Assembly (NCBI GenBank): GCA_020650975.1
Contig: JAIPMN010001210.1
Location: 1 to 33,797 of the forward strand
DNA: 33,797 nucleotides
Direction: 5' to 3'
Source of the DNA: Apostichopus californicus
Lineage: Eukaryota; Echinodermata; Holothuroidea; Aspidochirotida; Stichopodidae
The position numbers and the translations under genes were made by a program. This document shows, piece after piece, positions 10,820 through 22,603 of the stretch. Under the pieces are notes generated by a model that was given only the letters and a program-made list of their open reading frames with translations, did no database searches and had not been told where the DNA came from. Every line of letters begins with the position of its first letter. The stretch's first letter is position 1.

Positions 10820-12252
10820 AAACCAAGTGAATAATTTCTTGGAATGGTAATTAAATGGGCACTAATTATAAGTAATTTTCATACCTAGGGAACATTCAAC
10901 ATAGTTTAGTTTAAGCATTTAAAAAGCTATATTTTAGGTTTGTAAAGTTTGTTATTCATGAATATTGCAGAAAACTTTTTGGTTTTTACAAAACCACTAT
11001 CACTGTATTTGTGTAGCATCTTTATTTGGTATAATTTTGCCATATGATGCCAGGTAATTATTCCCCGGGGCAAACATTTGCCAGATTATGTAATTTTTCT
11101 TTGGGTTGAAAGTATTGGCTTTCCCTCTATGTGTATGTAAAAAAGCACCCTTGTTGTTTGATGGTAAATTTTGATACAAATCCATACTGAATTCCCATGA
11201 AAATACAGTTCACTATTTTACATTAAGCAAAAAGTGTCTGAGCAATAAACATTGCAAAGAGTTCATTGTTTCCTCCCAATAAGTCTAGGGGAATGTCTCA
11301 GTTTGAAATAATTGTTAATGTTAATTTGTTTAATACTGGACTCTAGCAAGATTGTGGAAAATTTGGGGCCAAATGTAAAATGTTGAATGATGCACATGTA
11401 CAGTATGAAGCTACTTGTGAAGGTGTAGCTGTCGGTTAGGAAAATTTGTAATCCATTTGAGATTCATTCAAACCAATGACAATAATATGGAATGTATAGT
11501 TATCTTATATGGTGGCAGCCAACAAGATCTATCAGTTGTTTTTCTATAGGAAATTTCCTTTGTTTTTAAACCTACTAGTGCAATTTAAGAACACTTCCTT
11601 TAACAACAGTACATGTATACTAGTCTTAATAGTGACTTCATTCATAAGTATAATGTGACTATAGCAAGATTGTGGGCCTTCCCTAACCACCACAGATCTA
11701 CCAGTGACTTGAAACTGAGCTTGGGCCACAACACTTATCAGTAACAACTCAACTTGGCGGCAGTTGGAAACATTACAATCCTGTCTACTCCTAATGTTAC
11801 AATGTAACCTTTTTTTTATTATGTTTATTTTCTACTGAAGTTTTGAAATACGAAACAAATCAAGGAACAAGTCAAATATTGTGAATGGCAGAGTAAATAA
11901 AGAAATCTTATTCCCAAGCATGTTTTCTAATTTCTAGTTTGTTGTTTCTGATATTATCAAATCACTCTATGCCATGAGAGCAAATGAGTTGTGAGGTGGA
12001 AGGTACATGGCACATTGTGACACTTTTGTTTTGTCAGATAAAGGTTAGGACCTTTTCATACTGTCAGTACAAATGCATTGAAGCATGATGCTAGTACAGA
12101 CTGGTACTAGCATTATAAAACTGTCACAACTGGCTGGGTAATATGATGAATGCTCATGAATCAGAATTTCATCCTCAACTCTGGTGATATAATAGAGAAG
12201 TGATTATGCTTTGTGTGCAAAGGTAATGCTCACTTTAGAACTCATTTTGAAG

Positions 12253-12318
12253 AAAAACTTCTAAAAACACTTCTAAAAAAAACACTTCTAAGAAAACTTC
12301 TAAAAACTTCTAAAAACA
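12253..12318. repeat. Short tandem array of (aaa)acttcta units
   Basis: Five or more imperfect copies of a unit like acttctaaaa, varying from 10 to 16 bases because the A run changes length. Confidence 0.7.
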
Positions 12319-13758
12319 GAGAACATAGGGCAGTTCAATCCAAAAATTGTCTACAAAGGTAAAAGTGGTTTCACAGGGAAAGATGATTTATCTCTGGCTT
12401 GGTTCTTAGTTAATTCATGAAGTAACTAAAGATCTGCAATTAAACTGCTTAATCCTGAGTCAGTCCCTGATTTATTATCAACTCAAAATGGAGGATAATC
12501 CCTCGAAAGGCTGGGATAAATAACGAAAACATTGTTTGGCTGTTCCAAACGACCCTTTTTTCCCCTGTAATCTTCAGAAGAACTATGGATATTTTTTAAA
12601 TAATGAGAAAAAGGCAAAAAAGAAGACTATAGTCTATTAAAGTATTCTGATGGTTCGGATGTCTGATTTATTATCATAAACGATAAAAAGAAAATTACAA
12701 AATGATAAAGTAAGTAATTAGGTTTATACTGATATGTTGACCTGTGTTACTACATAGCTAGAGTGATATTACACTGTACTTTTGAGAACATATGAAATGG
12801 CTGTAAAGACCTCGTCTTGAAACTACTCAGATTATAAACAATCTCAACTGTTTATCAGAAGAGATGGAGTCCAAGAAAGAAAACAAAATAATCGCTAAGG
12901 TATAAAGACCAAAGAAATAGATTATCAATATTACTTTATTCTAAAAAGCACCACAAAATGTTGAATTTTTCCGACTCATTTTTGTTTGCTAAGTACAGGA
13001 GGAGGGTAATGGTATTATATATACATCTATATGAACAACCAGTGCTTTATTGCAAGTCATGTAACCCAGTCACCAAATATTACAAGTGCAGCCCTTTGAA
13101 AAACTTTTGTTGTTTCACATAAATATAACATAGTCACTCAAGTCAATGATTCGACTTGAATCAGAAAACTTACGAGCAATATGACTCTATTGATTGCTTT
13201 GGTCAGGATAATTCTTAAGGAAGAACCCATTGCATTGTTACTGTTAGGAGATGGATACAACTGGCCCCTCCTAATTGAATTTCATGAATATCCCATCCCC
13301 CTTGATGAAAGAAGTAAAAATAAAAATTAAAAAGTTGGTTCTACTATACAGAATGAATTAACATGCAATAAAGAGAGAACATTACAACATGCATTCAGTC
13401 CAGTGTAGTAACATTCATGTTTGACTGATGAAAGAATATCAGATTCTTGGCATCCTGATACACTTTGCATTCAACATTCAATTCCCACTGTCGAGATATT
13501 AATAGCTGTAATTTCTATCATTGTTTGCACGGTAAGTGAACTTGAAGCAAGCCAGTGTTCCTCTTTCGATATTCAGAAACACATTTTCACTTCGACTATC
13601 ATTTCTGAAGTGGCCACTAGTGCCAACCTCATCATCATCAGGACAGCATTGCAGACACTTTGACAAAAGACGTTTTACAAAGAAAAGAATTCCTTCAAAA
13701 CTAATTGATTAAAGTTACATAATCTAAATTATCTTTGATGTAATTAAAAATCTTTGAA

Positions 13759-13770
13759 GGGGGGGGGGGG
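13759..13770. repeat. Homopolymer G run (12)
   Basis: Twelve G in a row in AT-rich DNA, downstream of DCP2. Comparable C/G runs lie at 5184-5195, 16148-16160, 18872-18883 and 20155-20166. Confidence 0.9.
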
Positions 13771-14123
13771 AGTGATTTCATATGGATGCTAAAGGTATCC
13801 TTCAAAGTAATAGCTAAACAAGCACATGTCCACGATATTCATTTGGTAAATAAATGTGAACGAAAACTCAACCATCTTCTGGTGCCTCTGTGATTTATAG
13901 GTGCTATTAATGTTTTTGAAGAATACATTGTCATCGAAAGTAATTTTGTCAATATTTGAATGCATAACACCAATATGAGCACACTAAATAACTGTGTTAA
14001 CTAAAAAGTTTGATGTCTCTTTTCTTCAAAGACCATGGCCTTCGTTGTCGAAATAAAGAATGCTTCATTGATCCTTCCCACTGATGCTCAAGATGAGCCA
14101 ATGGTCACTGGATTAACTGTCTG

Positions 14124-17100
14124 TCACTTTGCCCAGAGACCTTCATCAAAAGCTTTCATCACACTATCAGCTTCCAGTGAGAAGTCTAAGAAAGTGTTGA
14201 AGTTTACTTTACTATTAGAGTACATCACCTGCACAGGCTCCTGGATTGCAGGAACCTCAATTGAATCTGACAGAAAGAGAATAGAAACTGGTTTGAAAAA
14301 AAAATAACAGGAGGAGCTTAAGATTATGCTAATGTGAACCATTCAGCCAATTAAACTGTTTGTAAAACTTTGCTCTGAAGATATATACGTTCCCTGTGAG
14401 GTCCTTTTCTACATTAAATGTGGTCTTCTGGTGGCAAATAATGTGACAATTATAAGGAAGACAGCAAACTTTCACAAGGTTAGTTGGGGACTGAATCTTG
14501 TTATCTTTTTGCTGTTTCTTGAAATGGTTGTTGGAAGGCATTGTTTCAATTCGCTATGTAACACATGGAATAGTCTGTGATGTCATCATGGCAAATGTTC
14601 TTCAAAAGCCTTAAATTCTATTCTTACATTTTATTCATTTCAAACTGTCATATATTTATGAGTGAATGCTTGTAACCTTATTGTGCATTAAAGGGAGCAT
14701 AGTATTTTTAGGATGCAAATGTCTGGTAGTATGAAAATAATTTGTAGATCATTCCAAAAATCAAAGATCTTTTCAATTACCACAATAACATCACTTACTC
14801 TGAGTTTGCCAGATCTATACATTCCTAATACTTCCCTAAAAAACTATCTAATTCTCATATTTTACAATAAAGCATCCTTTCAGAATGTTATTAATAATAC
14901 TGAAGATTTACAGATAATTTTCACATCCACGTTCCTATTGAACCTGTTAAAGCCAAACATATTAATATATATATTCATTCATCACTAGGGAGGGAAACCT
15001 CTGTTAAAGAATTTCTAGCTAACACACAGTACTTATAATTACATACTTTATACATTACACACTTAAATTGCAAAATTTACAATGTCGTAGTGTACATACC
15101 ACTAGCAACTTTTTCTGATGGAAATATCAGACCCTTCAAAGATTGTTCTTCCTGTGAAATGTAACAGAAATGAAAGCAAAGTTCAGAGTTTGATTCTCAA
15201 TGTAGAAATGGCAGAAACAATTATCCACATATTTTGCTTGCAAATATCCATGGGAGATATTATTTCTGAAGGTTAAATGTGAAGAAAATCCATTTCTTTG
15301 TATAAGCAAATGCATGTTCTTTGGCATTTCTTAAACACCCTTCAGTTTATAGGCCTGACAACGATCATGAGGTGAGCGTCACGTTTGTTTTCCGTCCATG
15401 ATTTCAGCTATATAATAAAACAACTCACATCTTCTTTGTTTCATCTTTATTTCTCAAAAGTCTTACTTTTGAGAAAGTGCAGGAAACAAATTAAATTCTC
15501 TTCTTGTTTTACTTGACCATCCACATAAGAACCAAGCAAACAAATTATTCAACCATTTCTCTAGAGGTATCTTAATCAATGGGAGCCCTCGGTGCATGTG
15601 TGTGTGTGTGTTTGTGATATCTCCCTCAAGATGATTGACTGGAACAGACTGAACATACGAGACTTTCAATATCACATATGTTATGGCGTTTGTATCATGC
15701 CACACTGCCATGTTAAAAGCATGCCCAGGATTTGTTATGTCTTTCACAGCAAGTTGAAATACAGACTACCACTTCATCAAGCACCGGTGATAACAGCATG
15801 CCAAGTATGACCCAAGGCGGCATGATATTCAAAGCTAAGTGGATTTCAAAATCAATCAATGATGAATTGAACTATAATTTGGAGAAAAATATTCAGTATG
15901 CTGTTACAATACAGAGCACACTTTGCTCTCAACTTTGGATGAATTTGTGCTTGTTGTGGGGAGGGAAAGAGGAAGGGGGGTGGTTGTGAGGTGTCCCTCA
16001 TTGCTGATCTATTACATGTAGAAGGTACATTATACATTGTGCTTGTATTAGCAACAAAGCTTGGTCCATTTTCAATTACTGTCTGATATTTTTATATTTA
16101 TTCACAGAATAACAACATATATCTCCTAGGGGTTTTGCACTATTGGTCCCCCCCCCCCCCTGTGTGCACTTTGGCTTGAAAAGACAACAATCACACTTGG
16201 CTACTAGAAGGCCGGTTCCCCCTCTAGTTCACCCTTGCCCCTCCATTCCCTGCCTCTATCACATCTTACCTTTCTACCCTTTTGATTAGTTTTAAAGTTT
16301 CGAGGGGAACTTTGATCAGCTTCTATCCTCCCACTAGCATCTTCAATTCCACAGAAGTATTTGTCCCATTCTTCCTTACATCCTTGCTTAAACATCTGCT
16401 GTTGTCTGGACTTCTGCTGTTCTATTGTAGTTGGACTCTCCGAAATGACCTCTTTCCTTTGAATCTGAATAGGTGAAAAGGAGAAACAATTCTCACTTTC
16501 CTTCTTCAAATAAACATGAAAAGTTTGTCGAGAAATCTTCAGCTAGGAAGCACAGCCTACATTCTGTCAAAAAGTGTTTAATTTGAAACTGATCCAATTA
16601 GGCTTACAAAAAGGTTATAACAGTCCCCCCTCCTCCACCCCAAAGTCCAACTCACCCTTCACACCCCCACTCCCCCCCATTCCCCCTTCATCCTGTAGTC
16701 ACGCTGATTGCTGATTCATCAACATCAAAGATACTTCATAATGACATCCTCTCAAGTGTCACATTATGAAGAGAATGGATACCTCAGTGTTTCTATTTGA
16801 AGAAGCATTTTTCTTCATAACTTTAGCGAGACAATCGGTAGAAATTAAAAAATCTATTACGAAAAGGCATCCGATATAAAGTCTTTTTCATTTGTAAACA
16901 AAAAAAATATGACAATGAATCTTCCTGCCTTGACATAAGTGACTCATACACTAGTCTAGACAAGTCATCATTTGCATAATCTCATGACGTGGAAGTGATT
17001 GGACATGGCATGAAATGAAATGAAAAAGATGTGGTTAGGCTTTTAACCTAATCAATCAAGTATGTCAATTTTGTGATCTCTTTAAAATCTTGCTTTACCT

Positions 17101-20100
17101 GTCTTAGGGGTGATCCCCTCTCCTCGATATTTTCAGTGTTCCCTCCTTGTCTCGCTGGGTTCTTTAATATGGTAGGAGTGAAGGCCGAATCTCGGCTTTT
17201 GATGTTCTTTGGACCTCTCATAGATGCAATCTTTTTCTTCAGGGGTCTGTTAAAGTTAAAGATATTCAGGTTGGAGAGATTAAGTCATAACTTCGACGAT
17301 TTCTATCGTGAATACATCCTTCTCTAAATTCCTGGAGTGACCAGGGTGATCCTTGGTTCAGACTAATATCTCAGCATCAAGTTACAAGCAGTTCCTACCA
17401 AGTGACAAGCAAGTGCTATATAAGTAAGCAACATATTGCAATCTATGCTCGTCTCTCTCATTACTTTGCTTTAGCAAACGAAACAATTGAATTGATATTT
17501 TGAGAGTTATTTTGTAGCTTGGAAATGGCATGTATGGTAAAAACACAAGAACGGATGAAATGAAAATCTGACTTACTTCATAAAAGGAATTACCATGAAG
17601 AAGTTATTTGGATTGAGTCCGAGATTGACCCTGGGTGCTGTGTCTTTCTTGTGCATGGGAAGGTCATTCAAATTGAACCATCTAATATCCTGAGAAAAAA
17701 AAGAATATAAGTTTCAGATCTTATTAGATACGAGGAGATGGACACTCAGAAAAAATGGCACAAAGATTTAAGGAGGGTGCTCAAACTAAAGTTTTCAAGA
17801 TAACAGAAAGACAAAGATGTCAATTACATTTTTCAAACTATAAAGTAGAATTTGGTATTAAAAGAGGAACAACAAGTGACAATACTTTACCTACTTATGA
17901 TCATCTTAAGTAACATGGTCATTCTGTCAAATGTTGTGCTGACTATAAAAGTTCTTGTCTTAAACTTTCAATTCAAACAGGGAATTCTTACATTCCCCAT
18001 ATCCAATTACAAACTATTTTCCCTTAATGTCACAATAAGGACAACATAGATTATACACAATTGGTTTTATATTCTTTAAACAAAATACAATATTGCAGAA
18101 CAAAAATTTTATATCAGAGTTGGTCAGTTTCATTTCAGCAAAATGTTCGGTATTAATTGGCTTAACTTTTACAAATAGAGAAAAAAACAAACCTTGATTT
18201 CTCCTCTGGTCATAGGTCTAAAATCTGTATCCATGGGAACATTTGGTACAACATAGAGTCTGGAGAGTCCTTCATTAATAGTGAGCTCAATGAAGTTATT
18301 AGCATCTAGAAGCTGACTGATATCAAATCCAGTCTCTTCTTTGACCTAATGAGTGGTACATCAAATAATTGGTTAGTGAGAGAAAACTGTAAATGGACAT
18401 TAATTTGGAAATCACAATTAGTTAGTTATATAGGTGGAACTAGATTTTATGAAGATTTTAAAAAGAGCTTACAAACTAAATATTTCATTTCAGCCAAAAA
18501 TAGAGCAATTAGTTGTACTGTAAGCAAGAGTGTCAGCAATGACAACCTTGTAAAACGTTCATACATATCAACAACAAATAATGAAAGGGATAAATATTGA
18601 CCTCTCTTATCGCACACTGATGTGGCTTTTCATCTTTGTTTACTTTTCCCTTTGGGAATCCCCAGCTTGTTCTTGACAGGAAGCTCTGTACCATGAGAAT
18701 CTAAGTAACAAGAAACAAAGTGACTTTAATTAAGTTGCAAATGTGATGAAATTGTAGAAATGAAGAGATGAAGTATGAATTTTCTTTTACAGAGATCATT
18801 TCCATTTTCTTTTCACCTTTTTCAGTAGCAGGGTAACATCAGCAGATAAAGTTCAGCATGAGTGACAGTGAGGGGGGGGGGGGTGATGGAGAGCTAGGGA
18901 AAGTGAAGGACAGTGAAGATGTATACTAACCATTCTTCAATTGTTTAAATACACAAACTATTAAATAAAATGATAATCCATTAGACCATGGGTACTGTAG
19001 CTAACCACTTTAATCGGAGGGCCAAACTTTGACATCCGAAAGTGTCAATAAAGAAAAGTATCTGAAGTCCAACTTGTACAGTCATAGCAAGGCAATAATT
19101 TCTACTGTCACTCGAACAAACTGACTTGGATTGAGTTTCAAATATTAATATGCACGGGAATTGATCACTGAACCAAAGTATTTGAACAAAACTTAAATTA
19201 ATGTATAATATTAGTTTTCCCAGGAAAACAACAATGGCATCACATTAATTGATTTGGCATAAAGTTGATACCAAACTCTAGAGGACAACAATATTAACTC
19301 CGAATGATGTCTGAATGGCTAAGAAATATGCAGATTGGAAAAGATAACAAAGTCTAAAGTTATACATAAAAGGGCAGTCATTGATAGGTAGTGACTGGGC
19401 GCTGAGTGTACATCTATAGTGTTAATAGGTACCAGTTCACTTTTGTTGTGGTTGTGAAGAGACAGTTAAGTAATGAATCAAAAGTAAGTACTATCATGCT
19501 AGTTGCTTTGATAAGTTTTCCAAGCCAGAACTTAACAGTTAAATTAACCTGAATGTGTCCATCACAGCTGGGCTAACACTTTGATAGCACATATGGCAAG
19601 ATGTAGCCACAGTAGCATGAATTCAGAGTAAATGAAATGTAATAATTTACTGCATTTTTTGGCTAGGATTTCAAACAACTTACATGAATTATGAATCAAT
19701 GTACTATATATATCTTATGAAGTACAAGTATCTGTGAACTTGCACAGTTATTGAGCTATAACTGTATTTTGTTGCCAGCATTGAGAGTAGTTTCAATGGA
19801 CTTACATACTGCATCTTGTCATCTATGAGAATGGCTCCATATGTGGGTACATTTTTCTTGTACTCCTTCCATGCTGCATGAATGGTATCCACTTCCTTGG
19901 CATGGTCCAACAGAGAAGGACAATGATTGAAAAGTAATCCAAAAGCTAAGGAAACTTCTTAAAAACTGAAAAATTGACTTTTAATACAAGACTACTATGA
20001 AAACATAAAGGAAGAAGGATTTGGTTAAAAAAATTAAAGATTTCTCAGCTCCAAAATATAACAATTACATACTGCATTACAGTGGGGCAGAATGCTGATA

Positions 20101-21558
20101 TTTTCCAATATGAAGTGGATAAGAGGTCCTTCTTCTTACCTTACACCACCGCCGCCCCCCCCCCCCAAAAAAAAAGAAGGAAAACACAACATGATCATCC
20201 AGTTTCTTGTTGAATTTATCTGATTTGAAAAAGGATATTTATTCTTGCAAAATCACGAATACCAAGTTGTGGAAGTCCTGGGTGTTCGATTCTATAAAAG
20301 TCAATGTAGAACCAGTGTGCCAGCTCAATCTGAAAGAAAGCTCTGATCATATCCGAACTTTCTTCTGTTGGAATATTCAAAATGAAACGGCTGCAAACAA
20401 AATATAAAAGAAAACCAGAGTGAAGACCCTCCCAGTGGTTACTTGCCCTGAAAGTACATACAGAACAAGCTTCCAAATAGTTAACATATTCTGGTATATT
20501 TTACAATATATATGTCTGCAGAATGCTCACAGAACTGCTACTTGCAAACTAAGTCTTCATAAATTCTTCCAAATCATCTTTCGGTGAAAAATTATGAAGA
20601 TAAAACTGTAACATCATTATCAGTGGCCCAATTGCTCTACAGGAACCAGTTTACTCCCTAGAGTTCATAGCAGTTTTGTCAAATTTGTCAGAATTGGCTA
20701 GCACATGAAGTCTAAAAAGAGAACGGACGTCCCATTTCTACCAGTACGTAAATATTGAGACAATTTCTGTCACTACATCTATAGATGATCAGATAATGGT
20801 TGACCTGTTGTTTAGGTCAAGTGGTGAAAATTGATATTTGACCTCATCTTACTGGAAATCTCCAATTAATGGCCAGTACTTTGCAATAATCTTTGAATTC
20901 TTGGTCAGCTTAATTAGCAATAACATTATGAAGCTGTTATGTACAGTGATATACAGTATGGTATGGGAACTACTGAAAGTGTGGTTGAAATAATACTTAA
21001 AGTAGATGTTCGCAAGTACAACTAAGTCTAGGTTTCATATGCATGTGATTTACTATACATTGTGTCCTTCCAAGTACATTTTCATCATAAGAGTAATCTT
21101 CCATGCACATATAAACCATGACCAAAGTTTGGTCTTTGAGGGATACATATAGTTTTCACATTTGGCAACTGCTGACCTTAAACAACCTTTGACCTTCACC
21201 AAAAACATCAGGAATCTTGTACTCATTATAGGGAAGCCATATGTCAAATATGATCTTGAAGTTTCCCATCTGGGGATATGCTTACAAATATTTCAAGTTT
21301 TGACCCCTCATGACCTTAAATGAACTCTTACCAACACCAAACTGTTAAACCTTTACACTACTTCAGGCTATCCTACCATGCATAGTTTCAATGAATCACC
21401 TAGTATTGATATGCACTTGCTAACACTTAGGGCCTAGGCTAGGCCTGTTACACACTTTTAACTAATTGCTTCTACATATTTCTCACGACCTACCTGCAAA
21501 GAGAATCCAAGACTTGTTGCGGAATTCTACCTCGGTTAGTGATCAGTTCAGATGCCAT
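14124..21558 (-). CDS. DCP2: m7GpppN-mRNA hydrolase DCP2 (mRNA-decapping Nudix enzyme), complete
   Basis: DCP2 removes the 5' cap from mRNA in the cytoplasm and P-bodies. Ten exons join in frame: 21494-21558, 20239-20390, 19806-19933, 18602-18700, 18193-18345, 17577-17689, 17099-17246, 16270-16464, 15100-15151 and 14124-14266; 1248 nt, 415 aa (human about 420). Residues about 12-100 form the regulatory domain bound by DCP1 ([30 protein letters not shown]). The Nudix box spans about 133-155, G-x5-E-x7-REVKEETGF, with E148, E151 and E152 as the expected metal and catalytic glutamates. Box B is recognisable as IPFMKPLKKK (about 230-240). The tail is Q/K-rich and ends in a conserved C-terminal helix, [20 protein letters not shown]. 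Intron 2 is AT-AC; the others are GT-AG. Exon 9 (52 nt) is tiny but fits both phases. An extra in-frame exon between 15152 and 16269 cannot be excluded. Head-to-head with NGRN. Confidence 0.95.
15593..15612. repeat. (GT)n microsatellite
   Basis: A short gcatgtgtgtgtgtgtgttt tract lies in the DCP2 intron between exons 8 and 9. Confidence 0.8.
16148..16160. repeat. Homopolymer C run (13) in DCP2 intron 8
   Basis: Thirteen C in a row. On the transcribed strand of DCP2 this is a G run located just downstream of exon 8. Confidence 0.9.
18872..18883. repeat. Homopolymer G run (12) in DCP2 intron 3
   Basis: Twelve G in a row within the intron between exons 3 and 4, so a C run in the DCP2 transcript. 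Confidence 0.9.
19934..20238 (-). other. DCP2: U12-type AT-AC intron 2 of DCP2
   Basis: Read on the minus strand, the 305-nt intron starts ATATCCTTT (20230-20238), the exact U12 donor consensus. It ends in ...GGATTAC (AC at 19934-19935). A branch-site-like TTCCTTAGC (19945-19953) puts the adenosine about 13 bases before the acceptor, within the narrow U12 spacing. No GT-AG choice keeps both frame and the conserved RDFA motif. Using AT-AC gives [15 protein letters not shown], which aligns without gaps to the human RDFAKAVFSHCPFLL region as I remember it. Confidence 0.9.
20155..20166. repeat. Homopolymer C run (12) inside the AT-AC intron
   Basis: Twelve C followed by nine A on the + strand. 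In the DCP2 transcript this reads T9 G12 about 70 bases into the U12 intron. Confidence 0.9.
21141..21400. repeat. Dispersed repeat, copy B (DCP2 intron 1)
   Basis: Two diverged units about 130-150 bp apart share ctgaccttaaacaacctttgacc / catgaccttaaatgaac and ttcaccaaaa / ccaacaccaaa words, with ggggatatgcttacaaatatttc between them. The same vocabulary occurs in copy A (2893-3140). Confidence 0.45.
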
Positions 21559-22060
21559 TTGCTTCCCTAGTAGTATACTATTAGTAGTGGTACAAACTAA
21601 CAGTTCGTTGCCAACGAGCAACGGTTTTATAATATAATCGTCGCGCAGTCAGCAGTAGGTTATTTCTTTGACAAAGGTTGTGCAACAGCACATGTGTATC
21701 TCCTTAAAATAAGTGTAGAACACTAACTTCCTTTCGCTGCTTTGAAGAAAAATTGAAATGCAGAAAAATTGAAATGGGGTAGTCCGTGAAGATGTACACG
21801 TAATTAGTTGGAAATAGGGAAATTTCTAGCGGGCCGCTGTGCTATGTAAGACGGAAGCTCCGTCATCGCAAACAAGTTAGTTGTTGCAATGAGTGGCGGG
21901 ATTGGGGAAGTCCCTATTACTACACTACATTTTGCAAGTCGACCTCAGCTTATGAAATAATTTGCTGTTGGCTAGGCTAGCTGTGCCTGCCAGGTTCAGT
22001 CCAGTTTGATAATGATACGATCCGAAACATAGCCATGGGATTTTCCATGTGACGGAGGGA
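21559..22060. promoter_or_regulatory. Probable shared DCP2/NGRN promoter region
   Basis: The DCP2 start at 21558 (minus) and NGRN (plus) are head-to-head. This segment is GC- and CpG-richer than its surroundings (gtcgcgcagtc, gcgggccgctg, agtggcggg) and carries an ETS-like ggaag core within gacggaagctccgtc near 21850, an imperfect palindrome. An NGRN noncoding first exon is expected here because its first coding exon begins after a splice acceptor. The exact start sites are not visible. Confidence 0.4.
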
Positions 22061-22376
22061 AATATGAAATACATGTGATCAAATTGTTATTATAACATTT
22101 AACCTTCTATTTTAGTAGCGTTTGAACTTGATGAACAAGAGAGTTGCTTTTATTAACTTATTGTTCATTTGTATGGTAGGTTAGACTTCGCTTTCTTGAA
22201 TTAAGGTAATATATACTAGCCTAGGCAACCATTTACCAGTCACAACAACTACTAAAGTAGTGTAGCATTTCCACGAGAATTTACACTAGGCTAGCCTAAC
22301 GTTAGTACAATTTCAAATCCAAAAGAAGCATCGCAAAACAAGAATAATAATAATGGAACTAATAATAAGGTCTAAC

Positions 22377-22517
22377 TTTAGAATCCGTACCATATGAATG
22401 GGAAAGCTTACTTCGAATCGGCAGAATAAGGTTAGGGAGTAGCCTAGGGTTAGGGAATTAGGGTTAGGAATTAGGGTTAGGGGTTAGGAAGTAGGGTCGA
22501 ATGGTACGGATTCTAAA
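22377..22517. repeat. Fold-back element with telomere-like repeats
   Basis: Perfect 17-bp inverted arms (tttagaatccgtaccat at 22377-22393; complement at 22501-22517) flank a 107-bp interior. At 22430-22496 the interior contains five exact TTAGGG and several near copies, including a 13-bp direct duplication aattagggttagg. No clear target-site duplication was found. Confidence 0.8.
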
Positions 22518-22526
22518 TTAGTACCC

Positions 22527-22603
22527 AAGAAATTCATTGATTTCTAGTTCTTAATAATATTGAATGGTATTATTATTAAAAACTAGAAATCAATGAATTT
22601 CTT
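22527..22603. repeat. Long hairpin, 33-bp arms
   Basis: Left arm 22527-22559 and right arm 22571-22603 pair at 32 of 33 positions (one C/T difference) around an 11-base loop. The arms are AT-rich, beginning aagaaattcattgatttcta. The size (77 nt) is in the range of a miRNA precursor, but the near-perfect pairing is more like a young palindrome or MITE. Confidence 0.85.

Larger units (their letters stand above)
10035..14123. other. Convergent intergenic region, including probable DCP2 3' UTR
   Basis: About 4 kb of AT-rich sequence without a supported exon. It holds a palindrome at 10786-10819, a cttctaaaa array at 12253-12318 and a 12-base G run at 13759-13770. Minus-strand AATAAA signals that could end DCP2 lie at 13046-13051, 12935-12940 and 12667-12672. 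None is close to the DCP2 stop, so its 3' UTR is probably 1 kb or longer. Confidence 0.4.

Noticed and set aside
13421-13663. 80-aa plus-strand frame starting MTDERISDSWHPDT
   Set aside because: It lies in the probable DCP2 3' UTR or spacer, with no family resemblance or splice context.
14035-14307. 90-aa plus-strand frame starting MAFVVEIKNASL
   Set aside because: It is the antisense shadow of DCP2 exon 10.
15463-15747. Extra DCP2 exon (frame ending [20 protein letters not shown])
   Set aside because: It has no resemblance to DCP2 and no splice pair, and exons 8 and 9 already join in phase 0.
16204-16260. Extension of the DCP2 exon 8 frame ([20 protein letters not shown])
   Set aside because: It follows a good GTAAGA donor and is intron read-through.
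20207-20238. Continuing DCP2 exon 2 past RDFARI, or ending it at a GC or GT donor
   Set aside because: Read-through meets a TAA. The GT options delete the conserved RDF, and the GC option breaks the frame. The AT-AC boundary solves all of this.
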